This document shows, in pieces, positions 35,003-42,993 of a DNA stretch of 64,000 bases. The translations under genes and the position numbers were made by a program. Under the pieces are notes generated by a model, which saw only the letters and a list, made by a program, of their open reading frames with translations, was not told the DNA's origin and made no database searches. Source of the DNA: Paenibacillus ihumii (GTDB lineage Bacteria; Bacillota; Bacilli; Paenibacillales; Paenibacillaceae); assembly GCF_001403875.1 (NCBI RefSeq), contig NZ_LN884299.1, positions 1,612,117 through 1,676,116 on the forward strand, read 5' to 3'. How positions within the stretch are numbered: the first letter of the stretch is position 1; the number at the start of each line of letters is the position of its first letter.

Positions 35003-36355
35003 ATGGCTGACAGCGAAGCACGGCTGAATTCACGTACGGATATGGATCCCGCCCGTAAGCGGACTGTTGAAGCAGCCGCAATCGACAAGGACGCAGTCAG
35101 GGGTAACCGTGCAAATGCAAATGCAGACACAGACGCCAGTATAAACAAGGGTTCGAACGGTTCATTGAATACGTATTACGCCGATCTTCATGTCCATATC
35201 GGGCGGACAAACGCCGGGGAGCCGGTTAAGATCAGCGGCAGCCGAAATTTGACTTTCGGCAATATTGCAAAGGAAGCGGAGGAACGCAAAGGCATTTCTC
35301 TCATCGGGATTATCGACTGCCATTCCCCCGGCGTGCAGCGGGATATCGATGATTACTTGCGGTCCGGAGATATGAAGGAGCTGCAGGATGGCGGAATTGC
35401 TTACGGTGGCACGACGATCCTGCTCGGTTGTGAGCTTGAAATCCGCGAGCCGGGGATGGGTCCGGCTCATTTGCTCGTTTTTTATCCCGGGCTGGAGGAG
35501 ATGAAATCCTTCACCCAATGGCTGGACAGGCATATGAAGAACGTGCATTTGAGCTCGCAGCGCATTTGCGTCCCGGCCCGCGAGCTGCAGCAGGAGGTAT
35601 ACAGCCGGGGCGGCATGGTCATTCCGGCGCATATTTTCACTCCTCATCGCAGCATCTATGGCAGCTGTGCGCCGCGAATGGAGCAGGTGCTCAATCCTGA
35701 GCTGATTAGCGCGGTTGAACTGGGACTGAGCGCGGACAGCGAGATGGCGGGGTTGATCAGCGAGCTGGACCCTTACACGATTCTGACCAATTCGGATGCC
35801 CATTCTTTGGGGAAAATCGGCAGGGAATACAATGAGCTGTGGATTGCGAAGCCGAGTTACCGGGAATTTGAGAAGGCGCTGGGCCAGTCGGATGGCAGAA
35901 GGGTTGCGGCGAATTACGGGCTGAATCCGCGGCTAGGCAAGTATCATCGGACTTTCTGCGGCGGGTGCAATTATATTATCGATGAGGCGAGCGCAGCAGT
36001 AGAATGCTGCCCGTATTGCGGCTCAACGAAGCTTGTTCGCGGCGTTCAGGATCGAATCCGCTCGATTGCGGACCGGACTAAGCCGGCTGTTCCTGCGCAC
36101 CGGCCGCCGTATCATTATCAGGTTCCGCTAGAATTTATCCCTGGGCTAGGCCCGGCTAAATTCGAAGCTCTGCTGCGGACGTTTGGCACGGAAATGAACA
36201 TTTTGCACCGGGTTTCCGAGCAGGAGCTGGCCGGGATTGTCGGTGCTGAATTAGCGGAACGCATAGGCGCGGCCCGCGCTGGGCGCCTGGCCTTAAGCTC
36301 GGGCGGCGGCGGTACGTACGGCAAGGTCGATACATCGAAAGGATTTGACCAATAG
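35003..36355 (+). CDS. EndoQ-like PHP-domain protein (YqxK family)
   Basis: This 450-residue protein has an N-terminal charged extension (about residues 1-57, unlike the family). A PHP metal-hydrolase domain follows (ADLHVHIGR, IIDCHSPG, NSDAHSLG), then a four-Cys zinc ribbon (CGGC and CPYC) and a C-terminal helix-hairpin-helix-like FIPGLGPAKFEALL. Archaeal and Bacillus members are endonuclease Q, which cuts DNA 5' to deaminated bases. Its role here is inferred from the family. It starts two bases after nudF. Confidence 0.85.
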   Translation: MADSEARLNSRTDMDPARKRTVEAAAIDKDAVRGNRANANADTDASINKGSNGSLNTYYADLHVHIGRTNAGEPVKISGSRNLTFGNIAKEAEERKGISLIGIIDCHSPGVQRDIDDYLRSGDMKELQDGGIAYGGTTILLGCELEIREPGMGPAHLLVFYPGLEEMKSFTQWLDRHMKNVHLSSQRICVPARELQQEVYSRGGMVIPAHIFTPHRSIYGSCAPRMEQVLNPELISAVELGLSADSEMAGLISELDPYTILTNSDAHSLGKIGREYNELWIAKPSYREFEKALGQSDGRRVAANYGLNPRLGKYHRTFCGGCNYIIDEASAAVECCPYCGSTKLVRGVQDRIRSIADRTKPAVPAHRPPYHYQVPLEFIPGLGPAKFEALLRTFGTEMNILHRVSEQELAGIVGAELAERIGAARAGRLALSSGGGGTYGKVDTSKGFDQ

Positions 36356-36356
36356 G

Positions 36357-36385
36357 GCATATGGAAGCAGGCTTGTTCATATTTT
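36357..36385 (+). promoter_or_regulatory. Candidate sigma-E promoter of spoIIM
   Basis: GCATATG (36357-36363), 14 bases and CATATTTT (36378-36385) fit the sigma-E pattern at 6 of 7 and 5 of 8 positions. spoIIM is sigma-E-dependent in B. subtilis. Confidence 0.45.
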
Positions 36386-36444
36386 TACTTTAAGGGATGA
36401 CTGCCCGAGGTAAACAATGTGAACCTGGAAAGGAGTATGCCTGC

Positions 36445-37068
36445 ATGATTCGGCCTTTTCGATATGCGCTTAAGGATCAGACCCCTGTATATGTGTTTGT
36501 ATCGGTGCTTTTTCTGATGGGGGTCGTATTCGGCGCTCTGATGGTTAATGCCCTTACGTTCGAGCAGCAGGAGGATTTGTCCCGTTACCTGGGCAATTTC
36601 TTCATATCCGTCAACGAGGGAGGAGCCGATTTTCATCCGGTGGCATTCTGGGATGTTGCCATTCTCCATTTGAAATGGCTTGGTTTGATCTGGCTACTGG
36701 GCCTGTCCGTAATCGGCCTTCCCGGCATTCTTATTCTGGATTTCCTGAAAGGGGTGCTGATCGGGTTTACTGTCGGCTGCCTCGTAGGCCAGTTTACTTG
36801 GAAAGGGCTGCTGTTCGCCCTTGTATCCGTAGCCCCGCACAATCTGCTTGTAATTCCCGTGATCCTGATCGGGAGTGTGGCTGCCATTGGCTTTTCGCTA
36901 AATATTATCCGCAGCCGAGTGCTCATGAGCCGCAGCGGAAGCGCGGCCAAGCCCTTCATCACTTATACGGGGCTGACCCTGGCTCTGGGCGCGGTTATGA
37001 TCGCCGCCTCCTCGTTCGAAACGTGGGTAACCCCGGTTATGATGGGATGGGTTACTCCTATAATGTAG
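36445..37068 (+). CDS. spoIIM: Stage II sporulation protein M
   Basis: SpoIIM joins SpoIID and SpoIIP in the mother-cell complex that remodels septal peptidoglycan for engulfment. The 207-residue protein has about five membrane helices and the family PHNLLVIPVI segment. The ATG at 36445 (MIRPFRYAL) has GAAAGGAG upstream. The longer frame to 36397 is not supported. Confidence 0.94.
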   Translation: MIRPFRYALKDQTPVYVFVSVLFLMGVVFGALMVNALTFEQQEDLSRYLGNFFISVNEGGADFHPVAFWDVAILHLKWLGLIWLLGLSVIGLPGILILDFLKGVLIGFTVGCLVGQFTWKGLLFALVSVAPHNLLVIPVILIGSVAAIGFSLNIIRSRVLMSRSGSAAKPFITYTGLTLALGAVMIAASSFETWVTPVMMGWVTPIM

Positions 37069-37159
37069 TAGAGAGCCTTGTACTATTGGTTTTATGACTG
37101 TTTAAAGAACGATAAAATCACGAAAAAATCACATTTACTGCGTTTCTTCTGGAGTCAAG

Positions 37160-37210
37160 GATGCGCCCAAAGTGAATTTTCACTTTGGGCGGCATCTTTT
37201 TTTAATTTTT
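37160..37210 (+). terminator. Terminator after spoIIM
   Basis: GATGC and GCCCAAAGTGAA on the left pair with TTCACTTTGGGC and GCATC on the right, followed by TTTTTTTAATTTTT. Confidence 0.9.
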
Positions 37211-37449
37211 TGTTATATGTATGTATATCTTAAGCGCAGTCTTTGCGCCATCGTGACTAACATGCGCCATCATAGTCGGCAAAACGGCCTCTGCTTCGGT
37301 TAGCGTATCCTACATGAGTATGTTTTAAAATATGATGGGGTTCTTTGAGCAGGGGATGATGCGGAATTCTGAGAAGTTAGAATATTAATCCAGTTCATTT
37401 TTAAAAATTTGCATAGTATGGAGTATCTTCTTCGAAGGGAGGAGTTCTT
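37211..37449 (+). other. Gene-free stretch before the Lys/His peptide gene
   Basis: No gene is supported. A CATAGTATG motif near 37412-37420 resembles late sporulation -10 elements (CATA-N3-T), but no matching -35 was found. Confidence 0.4.
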
Positions 37450-37563
37450 ATGAAAAGACATCATCATAAGGTAAAAGTTATTGTCCTCAAACCTGGACAA
37501 AAAGTCATTGTAAAGTGTAAAAAGCATAAAAAGCATAAAAAGCATAACAAGTGTTGGGCATGA
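37450..37563 (+). CDS. 37-residue Lys/His-rich peptide
   Basis: The product starts MKRHHHKVKVIVLKPGQKVI, is strongly basic, and has a triplicated KKH unit near the C-terminus followed by NKCWA. It contains two Cys. I do not know its family. Compositionally it resembles small coat or crust peptides of spore formers or metal-binding peptides. A very strong site (AAGGGAGGAG) precedes the ATG and a strong terminator follows, so it is probably expressed as a single gene. Base composition is more AT-rich than its neighbours. Confidence 0.7.
   Translation: MKRHHHKVKVIVLKPGQKVIVKCKKHKKHKKHNKCWA
37524..37548 (+). repeat. Triplicated AAAAAGCAT unit
   Basis: Three consecutive copies of a nine-base unit (AAAAAGCAT) encode the repeated Lys-Lys-His of the small peptide. 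Confidence 0.75.
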
Positions 37564-37602
37564 GGCTAAGAGAAAGATCTTAATGTTTTGAGAGTATTCA
37601 AA

Positions 37603-37655
37603 ATAGCGGCAAACTAAGATGCTGAATAGCCTTAGTTTGCCGCTATCTTTATTTA
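37603..37655 (+). terminator. Terminator after the Lys/His peptide gene
   Basis: ATAGCGGCAAACTAAG (37603-37618) and CTTAGTTTGCCGCTAT (37631-37646) form a perfect 16-pair stem, followed by CTTTATTTAT. Confidence 0.9.
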
Positions 37656-37663
37656 TCGTGTCC

Positions 37664-37924
37664 GTTAGTTGAAAGGTTTATAGATTTTTTTAATATACGC
37701 CCATTTTCAACCAAGACACATAAGCGAATCCCATTCGCAAAAAAGTGTAGTCTTTATCTATAATGAGTAGGGTCACAAAGCTATACCGAGGAAAATTCAA
37801 ATTTACATCTGTATCCACTAAAAAAATGGACAAAAAAAAGCTGCGTGAAATTGTATGGAAAAATGCATATGACGGGATGGGTGGCCCCAATGCTTGAATC
37901 GAGCCTGGAACTCTAGTAAAATGT
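37664..37924 (+). other. Gene-poor stretch before fur
   Basis: The region holds an open frame of 44 codons at 37763-37897 (MSRVTKLYRGKFKF at the start, YDGMGGPNA at the end) without a proper ribosome site, and an overlapping minus-strand frame (37690-37890). It may be the remnant of a small gene. I cannot support a product. Confidence 0.4.
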
Positions 37925-37954
37925 TTGACTTTGTTGATTGACTCCCCCTATAAT
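37925..37954 (+). promoter_or_regulatory. Sigma-A promoter of fur
   Basis: TTGACT (37925-37930), 18 bases and a perfect TATAAT (37949-37954) lie 59 bases before the chosen fur start. The element also falls inside the longer in-frame extension of fur, which argues against that extension. Confidence 0.75.
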
Positions 37955-38012
37955 GAAAGAAGCGATTGTAGATATTAGATCAATGAGCGGCGATTCCTGG
38001 GGGAGGGAGAAC

Positions 38013-38489
38013 ATGGAAGCAAAGATCGATAAAATCAAGCAGCAGTTACAATCCCAGGGTTATAAATTGACCCCCCAACGGGAAGCTACGGTACGGATAC
38101 TGCTCGAGAACGAAGACGATCATCTTAGTGCAGAAGATGTTTTCATGCTCGTCAAAGATATAGCTCCTGAAATCGGTCTGGCGACCGTGTACCGTACTTT
38201 GGAGTTGCTAAGCGAACTGCATGTCGTGGAGAAAATCAACTTTGGCGACGGCGTGGCCCGTTACGATTTGAGAACCGACACGAGTAAACATCATCACCAT
38301 CACCTTATTTGCGTACAATGCGGTGCCATGGACGAAATCCGCGAGGATTGGCTAGGGCCACTGGAAGAACGGCTGGAGAAGGAATTTAACTTCACTGTGC
38401 TCGATCATCGACTGGATTTCCACGGGATTTGTTATCGGTGCAAAGACAAGAACGACAACAATCCAGAATCCGGCAATAAGAAATCTTAA
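38013..38489 (+). CDS. fur: Ferric uptake regulator family protein
   Basis: This metal-dependent repressor has an N-terminal winged helix (LTPQREATVRILLE and LATVYRTLELL) and a C-terminal metal-binding dimer domain with HHHHHLICVQCG and the second Cys pair CYRC. The position directly before yqzK and xerD is that of B. subtilis fur, so Fur is preferred over PerR or Zur. I chose the ATG at 38013 (GGGAGGGAG upstream), giving 158 residues. The frame open from 37938 overlaps the promoter. Confidence 0.93.
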   Translation: MEAKIDKIKQQLQSQGYKLTPQREATVRILLENEDDHLSAEDVFMLVKDIAPEIGLATVYRTLELLSELHVVEKINFGDGVARYDLRTDTSKHHHHHLICVQCGAMDEIREDWLGPLEERLEKEFNFTVLDHRLDFHGICYRCKDKNDNNPESGNKKS

Positions 38490-38499
38490 GTCCGCATCT

Positions 38500-38538
38500 A
38501 AAGCTCCGCATGGCCTCCGCGCTGTGAGGGGCTTTTTT
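38500..38538 (+). terminator. Terminator after fur
   Basis: AAAGCTCC and GGGGCTTT form the stem ends (one G-T pair), followed by a T run. Confidence 0.65.
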
Positions 38539-38670
38539 AAGATCATAGGGCTTATAAGAATCATGGCTACATAATCCCCTCATCTCCTCAATATACTAAG
38601 GATAAGGCGCCTGTCCATTTTGATTAGATTGGAAGGTACGCGAGTTCGGGTAAAGAAAGAGGGAGGGCTT

Positions 38671-38907
38671 ATGATCATCTCTATTCGAAAATGGCTGCGC
38701 AGCGTGAAGTTCATCCTGCTGTTCATCGCCCTGGCTTATTTGCTGTACAAGGTGATGAGCGCGTTTGGCGGCTATTTGATTCCGGCGGATAAATACCGCA
38801 TACCGAATGGCTCTGCCGTAAAGGCGTTTAAGACGGGGCCCGGGAACGGCCATGGTTTTGAGTATATGGCAGAGCGATTGAAGCTGTTCTATTGGTACGG
38901 AGAATAA
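38671..38907 (+). CDS. yqzK: YqzK-type DUF4227 membrane protein
   Basis: This 78-residue protein has one membrane helix (about residues 10-30) and a conserved extracytoplasmic tail ending in FEYMAERLKLFYWYGE. The family is known as DUF4227 and lies between fur and xerD in Bacillus, as here. The ATG at 38671 has GAGGGAGGG upstream. Function unknown. Confidence 0.85.
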   Translation: MIISIRKWLRSVKFILLFIALAYLLYKVMSAFGGYLIPADKYRIPNGSAVKAFKTGPGNGHGFEYMAERLKLFYWYGE

Positions 38908-38929
38908 ACTAGGAAATGGGGTTGCGAAT

Positions 38930-39829
38930 TTGGAGCAGTACATAGCCCCATTTATGGGTTATTTGGCTGATCACAAAAGATTAAGCACGGCTACGACGGA
39001 GTGCTATAAGCGCGACATCGAGCAGTTCGTCGACTATTTGCGTGAGCGTGGGGTGGCGGAGCCTGGGCAGCTGACCCGGGCAGGGGTGAAGCTGTATTTC
39101 GCCATGCTCGGCAATGCAGGCAAAGCCCCGGCAACCATCGCCAGATCTGCGGTGTCGCTGCGGGCCTTTTTTCAATATTTGCAGCAGAAGCGGCTCTTGG
39201 ATCAGGATCCGGGGAGCTGGATTGAATCGCCAAGAATCGACAAATCACCGCCGCAAACCTTGACTGTGGCCGAGGTGGATCTGCTTCTGGACATGCCTGA
39301 TTTGTCGCAAGCCTCCGGGCTGCGCGACAAGGCGATGCTGGAGCTGCTCTATGCTACAGGCATTCGCGTGTCCGAGCTTATTGCGCTGAACGTTCAGGAC
39401 GTGGATACGTCCATGAAATTCGTGCGGTGCTCGGGCGGGAAGGAGCGGATCATTCCCATGGGAACCGTGACGGCGGAATGGCTGGAGCGTTACATGGCGG
39501 AGAGCCGTCCGGTACTGCTGGGTGTGTCCGGGGGCGAGGCGCTGTTCCCCAATGCAAGGGGCGACAGGCTAACGCGGCAGGGCTTCTGGAAGATCATCAA
39601 GAAGTACGGCAGGGAGGCCGGAATCGCAACGGATATTACGCCGCATACGCTCAGGCATTCCTTCGCTGTGCATTTGCTTGAAGGCGGAGCAGACGTAAAG
39701 TCAGTGCAGGAAATGCTCGGCCATGCCGATATGGTCACCGTACAAAAGTACTTAAGCCATCGCAAGCCCAATTTGAAATCCGTTTATGACGCATTTCATC
39801 CCCGGGGGAGCAGGCAGGCGTCCAAGTAA
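38930..39829 (+). CDS. xerD: Site-specific tyrosine recombinase XerD
   Basis: XerD with its partner recombinase resolves chromosome dimers at dif. The 299-residue protein has a SAM-like N-terminal core-binding domain and a catalytic domain. All catalytic positions are present: Arg in ATGIRVSEL, Lys in SGGKERIIPMG, HTLRHSF, the LGH motif and the nucleophile Tyr in VQKYLSH. The start is TTG at 38930. It follows yqzK by 22 bases. Confidence 0.94.
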   Translation: MEQYIAPFMGYLADHKRLSTATTECYKRDIEQFVDYLRERGVAEPGQLTRAGVKLYFAMLGNAGKAPATIARSAVSLRAFFQYLQQKRLLDQDPGSWIESPRIDKSPPQTLTVAEVDLLLDMPDLSQASGLRDKAMLELLYATGIRVSELIALNVQDVDTSMKFVRCSGGKERIIPMGTVTAEWLERYMAESRPVLLGVSGGEALFPNARGDRLTRQGFWKIIKKYGREAGIATDITPHTLRHSFAVHLLEGGADVKSVQEMLGHADMVTVQKYLSHRKPNLKSVYDAFHPRGSRQASK

Positions 39830-39901
39830 ATGGGGAGGGTTAAGCCTTACCCGCCTTGCCTGATTGAAGCAAGATTATCGATGTAAAGGAGATCATACAC
39901 A

Positions 39902-40729
39902 ATGACAACGACTTTAACGCAAGGCATGATTCAGGAAGCAGCGGGCTATATCCGCTCGAAATCCGATGTACAGCCGAAGATCGGCTTAATCCTCGGTTCA
40001 GGTCTTGGCGTGCTTGCTGATCAAATTGAAGGGGCCGTCAGCATAGCCTACCAGGATATCCCTTATTTTCCCCAGTCTACGGTAGAGGGGCATGCCGGCG
40101 AGCTGCTGATCGGCACTCTGCAGGGAACTCCCGTCATTCTCATGAAAGGGCGCTTTCATATGTATGAAGGCTACGGTCCGGAGCTGACGGCTTTTCCGGT
40201 GCGCGTCATGAAGGCGCTTGGCGTAGCGAAGCTGCTCGTTACAAATGCGGCAGGGGGCATCAACACCTCGTACAAGCCCGGGGATTTGATGCTAATCTCG
40301 GATCATATCAATATGACGGGCAGAAATCCGCTTACAGGGCCGAATGATCCTGAGCTCGGCGCCCGCTTCCCGGACATGTCGGAGGCGTACAGCCGCCGGC
40401 TGCGCGAGATTGCCAAGCAGGTCGCTGGCGATAAGGAGATTCCGCTGCAGGAGGGCGTTTACGTCGGCTTGCTGGGGCCTTCCTACGAAACCCCCGCAGA
40501 GATCCGTATGTTCCGCACCCTGGGCGCGGACGCCGTAGGCATGTCCACGGTCTCGGAGGTTATTGTAGCTAGACATGCAGGCCTGGAGGTGCTGGGCATA
40601 TCCTGCATCAGCAACATGGCTGCCGGCATTCTCGATCAGCCGCTCTCGCATGAGGAAGTCATCGAAACGACGGATCGGGTTCGCGAGAAGTTCCTGAACC
40701 TCGTACTTGGAATTATCCCTAAGCTGTAA
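39902..40729 (+). CDS. pupG: Purine nucleoside phosphorylase (trimeric type)
   Basis: This enzyme cleaves guanosine and inosine nucleosides with phosphate to bases plus (deoxy)ribose-1-phosphate. The 275-residue protein is of the trimeric PNP family, with GSGLG, GHAGELLIG, LVTNAAGGIN and MSTVSEVIVARHAG. In B. subtilis drm (phosphopentomutase) lies between xerD and pupG. It is absent here. Confidence 0.93.
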   Translation: MTTTLTQGMIQEAAGYIRSKSDVQPKIGLILGSGLGVLADQIEGAVSIAYQDIPYFPQSTVEGHAGELLIGTLQGTPVILMKGRFHMYEGYGPELTAFPVRVMKALGVAKLLVTNAAGGINTSYKPGDLMLISDHINMTGRNPLTGPNDPELGARFPDMSEAYSRRLREIAKQVAGDKEIPLQEGVYVGLLGPSYETPAEIRMFRTLGADAVGMSTVSEVIVARHAGLEVLGISCISNMAAGILDQPLSHEEVIETTDRVREKFLNLVLGIIPKL

Positions 40730-40764
40730 AAAATATATTGCTATTACTCTATTTCACGTATAAG

Positions 40765-40812
40765 CAGGGCTCCCAGACGATCAAGCTTGATCGCCGGGCG
40801 TCCTGTTTTTTT
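40765..40812 (+). terminator. Terminator after pupG
   Basis: CAGG/CCTG at the base and the palindrome CGATCAAGCTTGATCG (40778-40793) at the top form an interrupted hairpin, followed by seven T. Confidence 0.75.
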
Positions 40813-40816
40813 GATT

Positions 40817-40842
40817 CCACAGGAATATCCTGGCTTTTTTTC
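40817..40842 (+). terminator. Second tandem terminator before dacF
   Basis: CCACAGGA pairs with TCCTGG with one bulged base, followed by CTTTTTTTC. It would back up the preceding terminator and insulate the sporulation genes. Confidence 0.6.
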
Positions 40843-40852
40843 GCCGATACTA
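40823..40852 (+). promoter_or_regulatory. Candidate forespore (sigma-F) promoter of dacF
   Basis: GAATA (40823-40827), 15 bases and GCCGATACTA (40843-40852) resemble GYATA-N15-GGnnAnAMTR with one mismatch in each box. dacF is a forespore gene in B. subtilis. Overlap with the terminator stem lowers confidence. Confidence 0.4.
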
Positions 40853-40902
40853 GGTTAGCAGAATCCAATATTTAGTAAAATTTGTTGAAGGGGGACTATT
40901 CC

Positions 40903-42090
40903 TTGAGCAAGCGGTTGTTAATATGGAGTATTTCGCTGCTGCTAACCTTCTCTGCCTGGCCGGCGGCAATGTCTGCCGCTCCAGACGGAACACATGAGGA
41001 AGGGGATGCTCTGCTAGCGCAAAATGCCAACTCCGCCATTCTGATGGATGCGGACACGGGAACGATCATTTACGAGAAGAAAAGCCATGAGAAGCTGCCA
41101 CCCGCCAGTATTACAAAAATTATGACGATGCTGCTGACGATGGAGGCGATCGAAAAAGGCACCTTGAAGCTGACGGACAAAGTAACGACAAGCGAGCACG
41201 CGGCGTCGATGGGCGGTTCGCAAATTTTCCTGGAGCCAGGCGAGCAAATGACCGTGGACGAGCTGCTTAAAGGCATCGCCATGGCGTCAGGGAACGATGC
41301 TTCCGTGGCCATCGCCGAGAAGATCGCCGGATCGGAGAAGGCCTTCGTCCGGCTCATGAATGAGCGGGCCGCGGAGCTTGGAATGAAGGATACGCATTTT
41401 AAGAACTGCAATGGCTTGCCGGTTGAGGGCCACTACAGCTCAGCCTACGATATCGCCATTATGAGCCGTGAGCTGCTGAAATATCCAGAGGTTACAAAAT
41501 ACACGGGGGCCTATCAGGATTACTTGCGGCAGAATACGCAAAAGCCGTTCTGGCTCGTTAACACGAATAAGCTTGTCAGATTTTATAGCGGGGCGGACGG
41601 CCTGAAGACCGGGTATACGTCGGAGGCCAAATTCTGTCTGGCGGCTACAGCGCAAAGAGACGGGCTTCGGTTAATCGCCGTTGTGCTGGGCGAACCGAAC
41701 ACAAAGACTCGCAACAGCGAGGTATCCGCGATGTTCGATTATGGCTTCTCCCAGTATGCCCTGCTGCCGATTTACAAGGCGGGCGAAGTCATCGGGAAGG
41801 TGAAAATTCAGAAGGGACAGTCTTCGATGCTAGAGCTGGCTGCTGCCCGCCAACTGAACGTGCTGGTCAACAAGGGAGCGGCACCGGGCAGCATTACTCA
41901 CAAGCTGGAGGTGCCGGACAAGCTGGTTGCTCCGATCAAGAAAGGGCAGAATATCGGGAAGCTGATCGTTTATCAGGAGGATAAGCTCATTACCGAGTTC
42001 CAGCTGAAATCACCGGTCGATATCGATAAAGCCGGCTGGTGGACGATGTTCAAACGAGCGGCCTCGCATCTCTTTTTTGTAGATTCATAG
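40903..42090 (+). CDS. dacF: D-alanyl-D-alanine carboxypeptidase DacF
   Basis: DacF is a low-molecular-weight penicillin-binding protein that trims pentapeptides and affects spore cortex cross-linking. The 395-residue protein has a signal peptide ending near the Ala-rich residues 20-28, the active-site motif S69-I-T-K72, SGND and KTG (from Lys235). The C-terminal PBP5-type domain ends with an amphipathic anchor. The TTG at 40903 has GAAGGGGGA upstream. It precedes spoIIAA, as in B. subtilis. Confidence 0.95.
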   Translation: MSKRLLIWSISLLLTFSAWPAAMSAAPDGTHEEGDALLAQNANSAILMDADTGTIIYEKKSHEKLPPASITKIMTMLLTMEAIEKGTLKLTDKVTTSEHAASMGGSQIFLEPGEQMTVDELLKGIAMASGNDASVAIAEKIAGSEKAFVRLMNERAAELGMKDTHFKNCNGLPVEGHYSSAYDIAIMSRELLKYPEVTKYTGAYQDYLRQNTQKPFWLVNTNKLVRFYSGADGLKTGYTSEAKFCLAATAQRDGLRLIAVVLGEPNTKTRNSEVSAMFDYGFSQYALLPIYKAGEVIGKVKIQKGQSSMLELAAARQLNVLVNKGAAPGSITHKLEVPDKLVAPIKKGQNIGKLIVYQEDKLITEFQLKSPVDIDKAGWWTMFKRAASHLFFVDS

Positions 42091-42116
42091 GGGTTTTCTT
42101 CTAGTTTTGTCAGGGG

Positions 42117-42144
42117 GAAGGAATTCCCTTCCGGGTTATCGAAT
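42117..42144 (+). promoter_or_regulatory. Sigma-H promoter of the spoIIA operon
   Basis: GAAGGAATT (42117-42125), 12 bases and ATCGAAT (42138-42144) fit the sigma-H consensus at all fixed positions. TATCGAA on the -10 is one mismatch from a 0A box. spoIIA is a sigma-H/Spo0A target in B. subtilis. Confidence 0.75.
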
Positions 42145-42179
42145 TGTTGTCTTCATGTCAGGGAGGAGAGTGAACAGAC

Positions 42180-42533
42180 GTGAATTTACATGTGGAAATG
42201 GTAAGACACCGCGAGACGCTGATCGTGCGTTTGCACGGAGAGCTGGACCACCATACGGCAGATGATGTCCGTATGCGAATGGATGAGGAGCTTGCGCGGG
42301 GGGACTGCCGTCATCTTGTGCTCAGCCTGGAGTCGCTGGAATTTATGGACAGCTCCGGCCTGGGCGTCATTTTGGGCAGATACAAGCTGATCAAGCATAA
42401 AGGCGGCAAAATGGTGCTATGCGGCATGAACCGTTCGGTTTACCGGCTGTTCGAAATGTCGGGACTGTTCAAAATCATGAGCATTTACGAGAATGAGAGC
42501 GCTGCGCTCTCTGAATTGGAGGTTGCATTATGA
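42180..42533 (+). CDS. spoIIAA: Anti-sigma-F factor antagonist SpoIIAA
   Basis: Unphosphorylated SpoIIAA frees sigma-F from SpoIIAB in the forespore. The 117-residue STAS-domain protein carries the regulatory phosphoserine in [13 protein letters not shown] (Ser58). The start is GTG at 42180 behind GGGAGGAG. It overlaps spoIIAB by 4 bases (ATGA), ensuring matched synthesis. Confidence 0.97.
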   Translation: MNLHVEMVRHRETLIVRLHGELDHHTADDVRMRMDEELARGDCRHLVLSLESLEFMDSSGLGVILGRYKLIKHKGGKMVLCGMNRSVYRLFEMSGLFKIMSIYENESAALSELEVAL

Positions 42534-42982
42534 ACCAGGCCGCAAGCAATTTCATGACGCTGCAATTTGCTGCAAGATCGGAGAATGAATCGTTTGCCCG
42601 GGTAACGGTGGCGGCATTCGTCTCGCAGCTTGACCCTACCATGGATGAAATCACGGATCTCAAGACCGTGGTGTCCGAGGCGGTTACGAACTGCATCATT
42701 CACGGCTATGATAACGATCCCGAGGGAATTGTTACGATCTCGGCTCAGATTGAGGGAGACACCGTTACGATAGTTATCGAGGACAAGGGCCGGGGAATCG
42801 AGGATCTAGAGCTTGCCAAGCAGCCCCTCTACACGTCCAAGCCGGAATTGGAGCGTTCGGGCATGGGCTTTACGATCATGGAGAATTTCATGGACGAGTT
42901 CGACGTGACGAGCGAGATGGGCGGCGGCACATCCATTCGGATGAAGAAGAGGATTGTATCCAAGAAAGCTTTATATAATTAG
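42530..42982 (+). CDS. spoIIAB: Anti-sigma-F factor and kinase SpoIIAB
   Basis: SpoIIAB binds and inhibits sigma-F and phosphorylates SpoIIAA. The 150-residue GHKL-type kinase has the N box ([14 protein letters not shown]), the G1 box (IEDKGRGI) and the G2 box ([10 protein letters not shown]). It lies 11 bases before sigF. Confidence 0.97.
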   Translation: MNQAASNFMTLQFAARSENESFARVTVAAFVSQLDPTMDEITDLKTVVSEAVTNCIIHGYDNDPEGIVTISAQIEGDTVTIVIEDKGRGIEDLELAKQPLYTSKPELERSGMGFTIMENFMDEFDVTSEMGGGTSIRMKKRIVSKKALYN

Positions 42983-42993
42983 GGGTTGGATCT

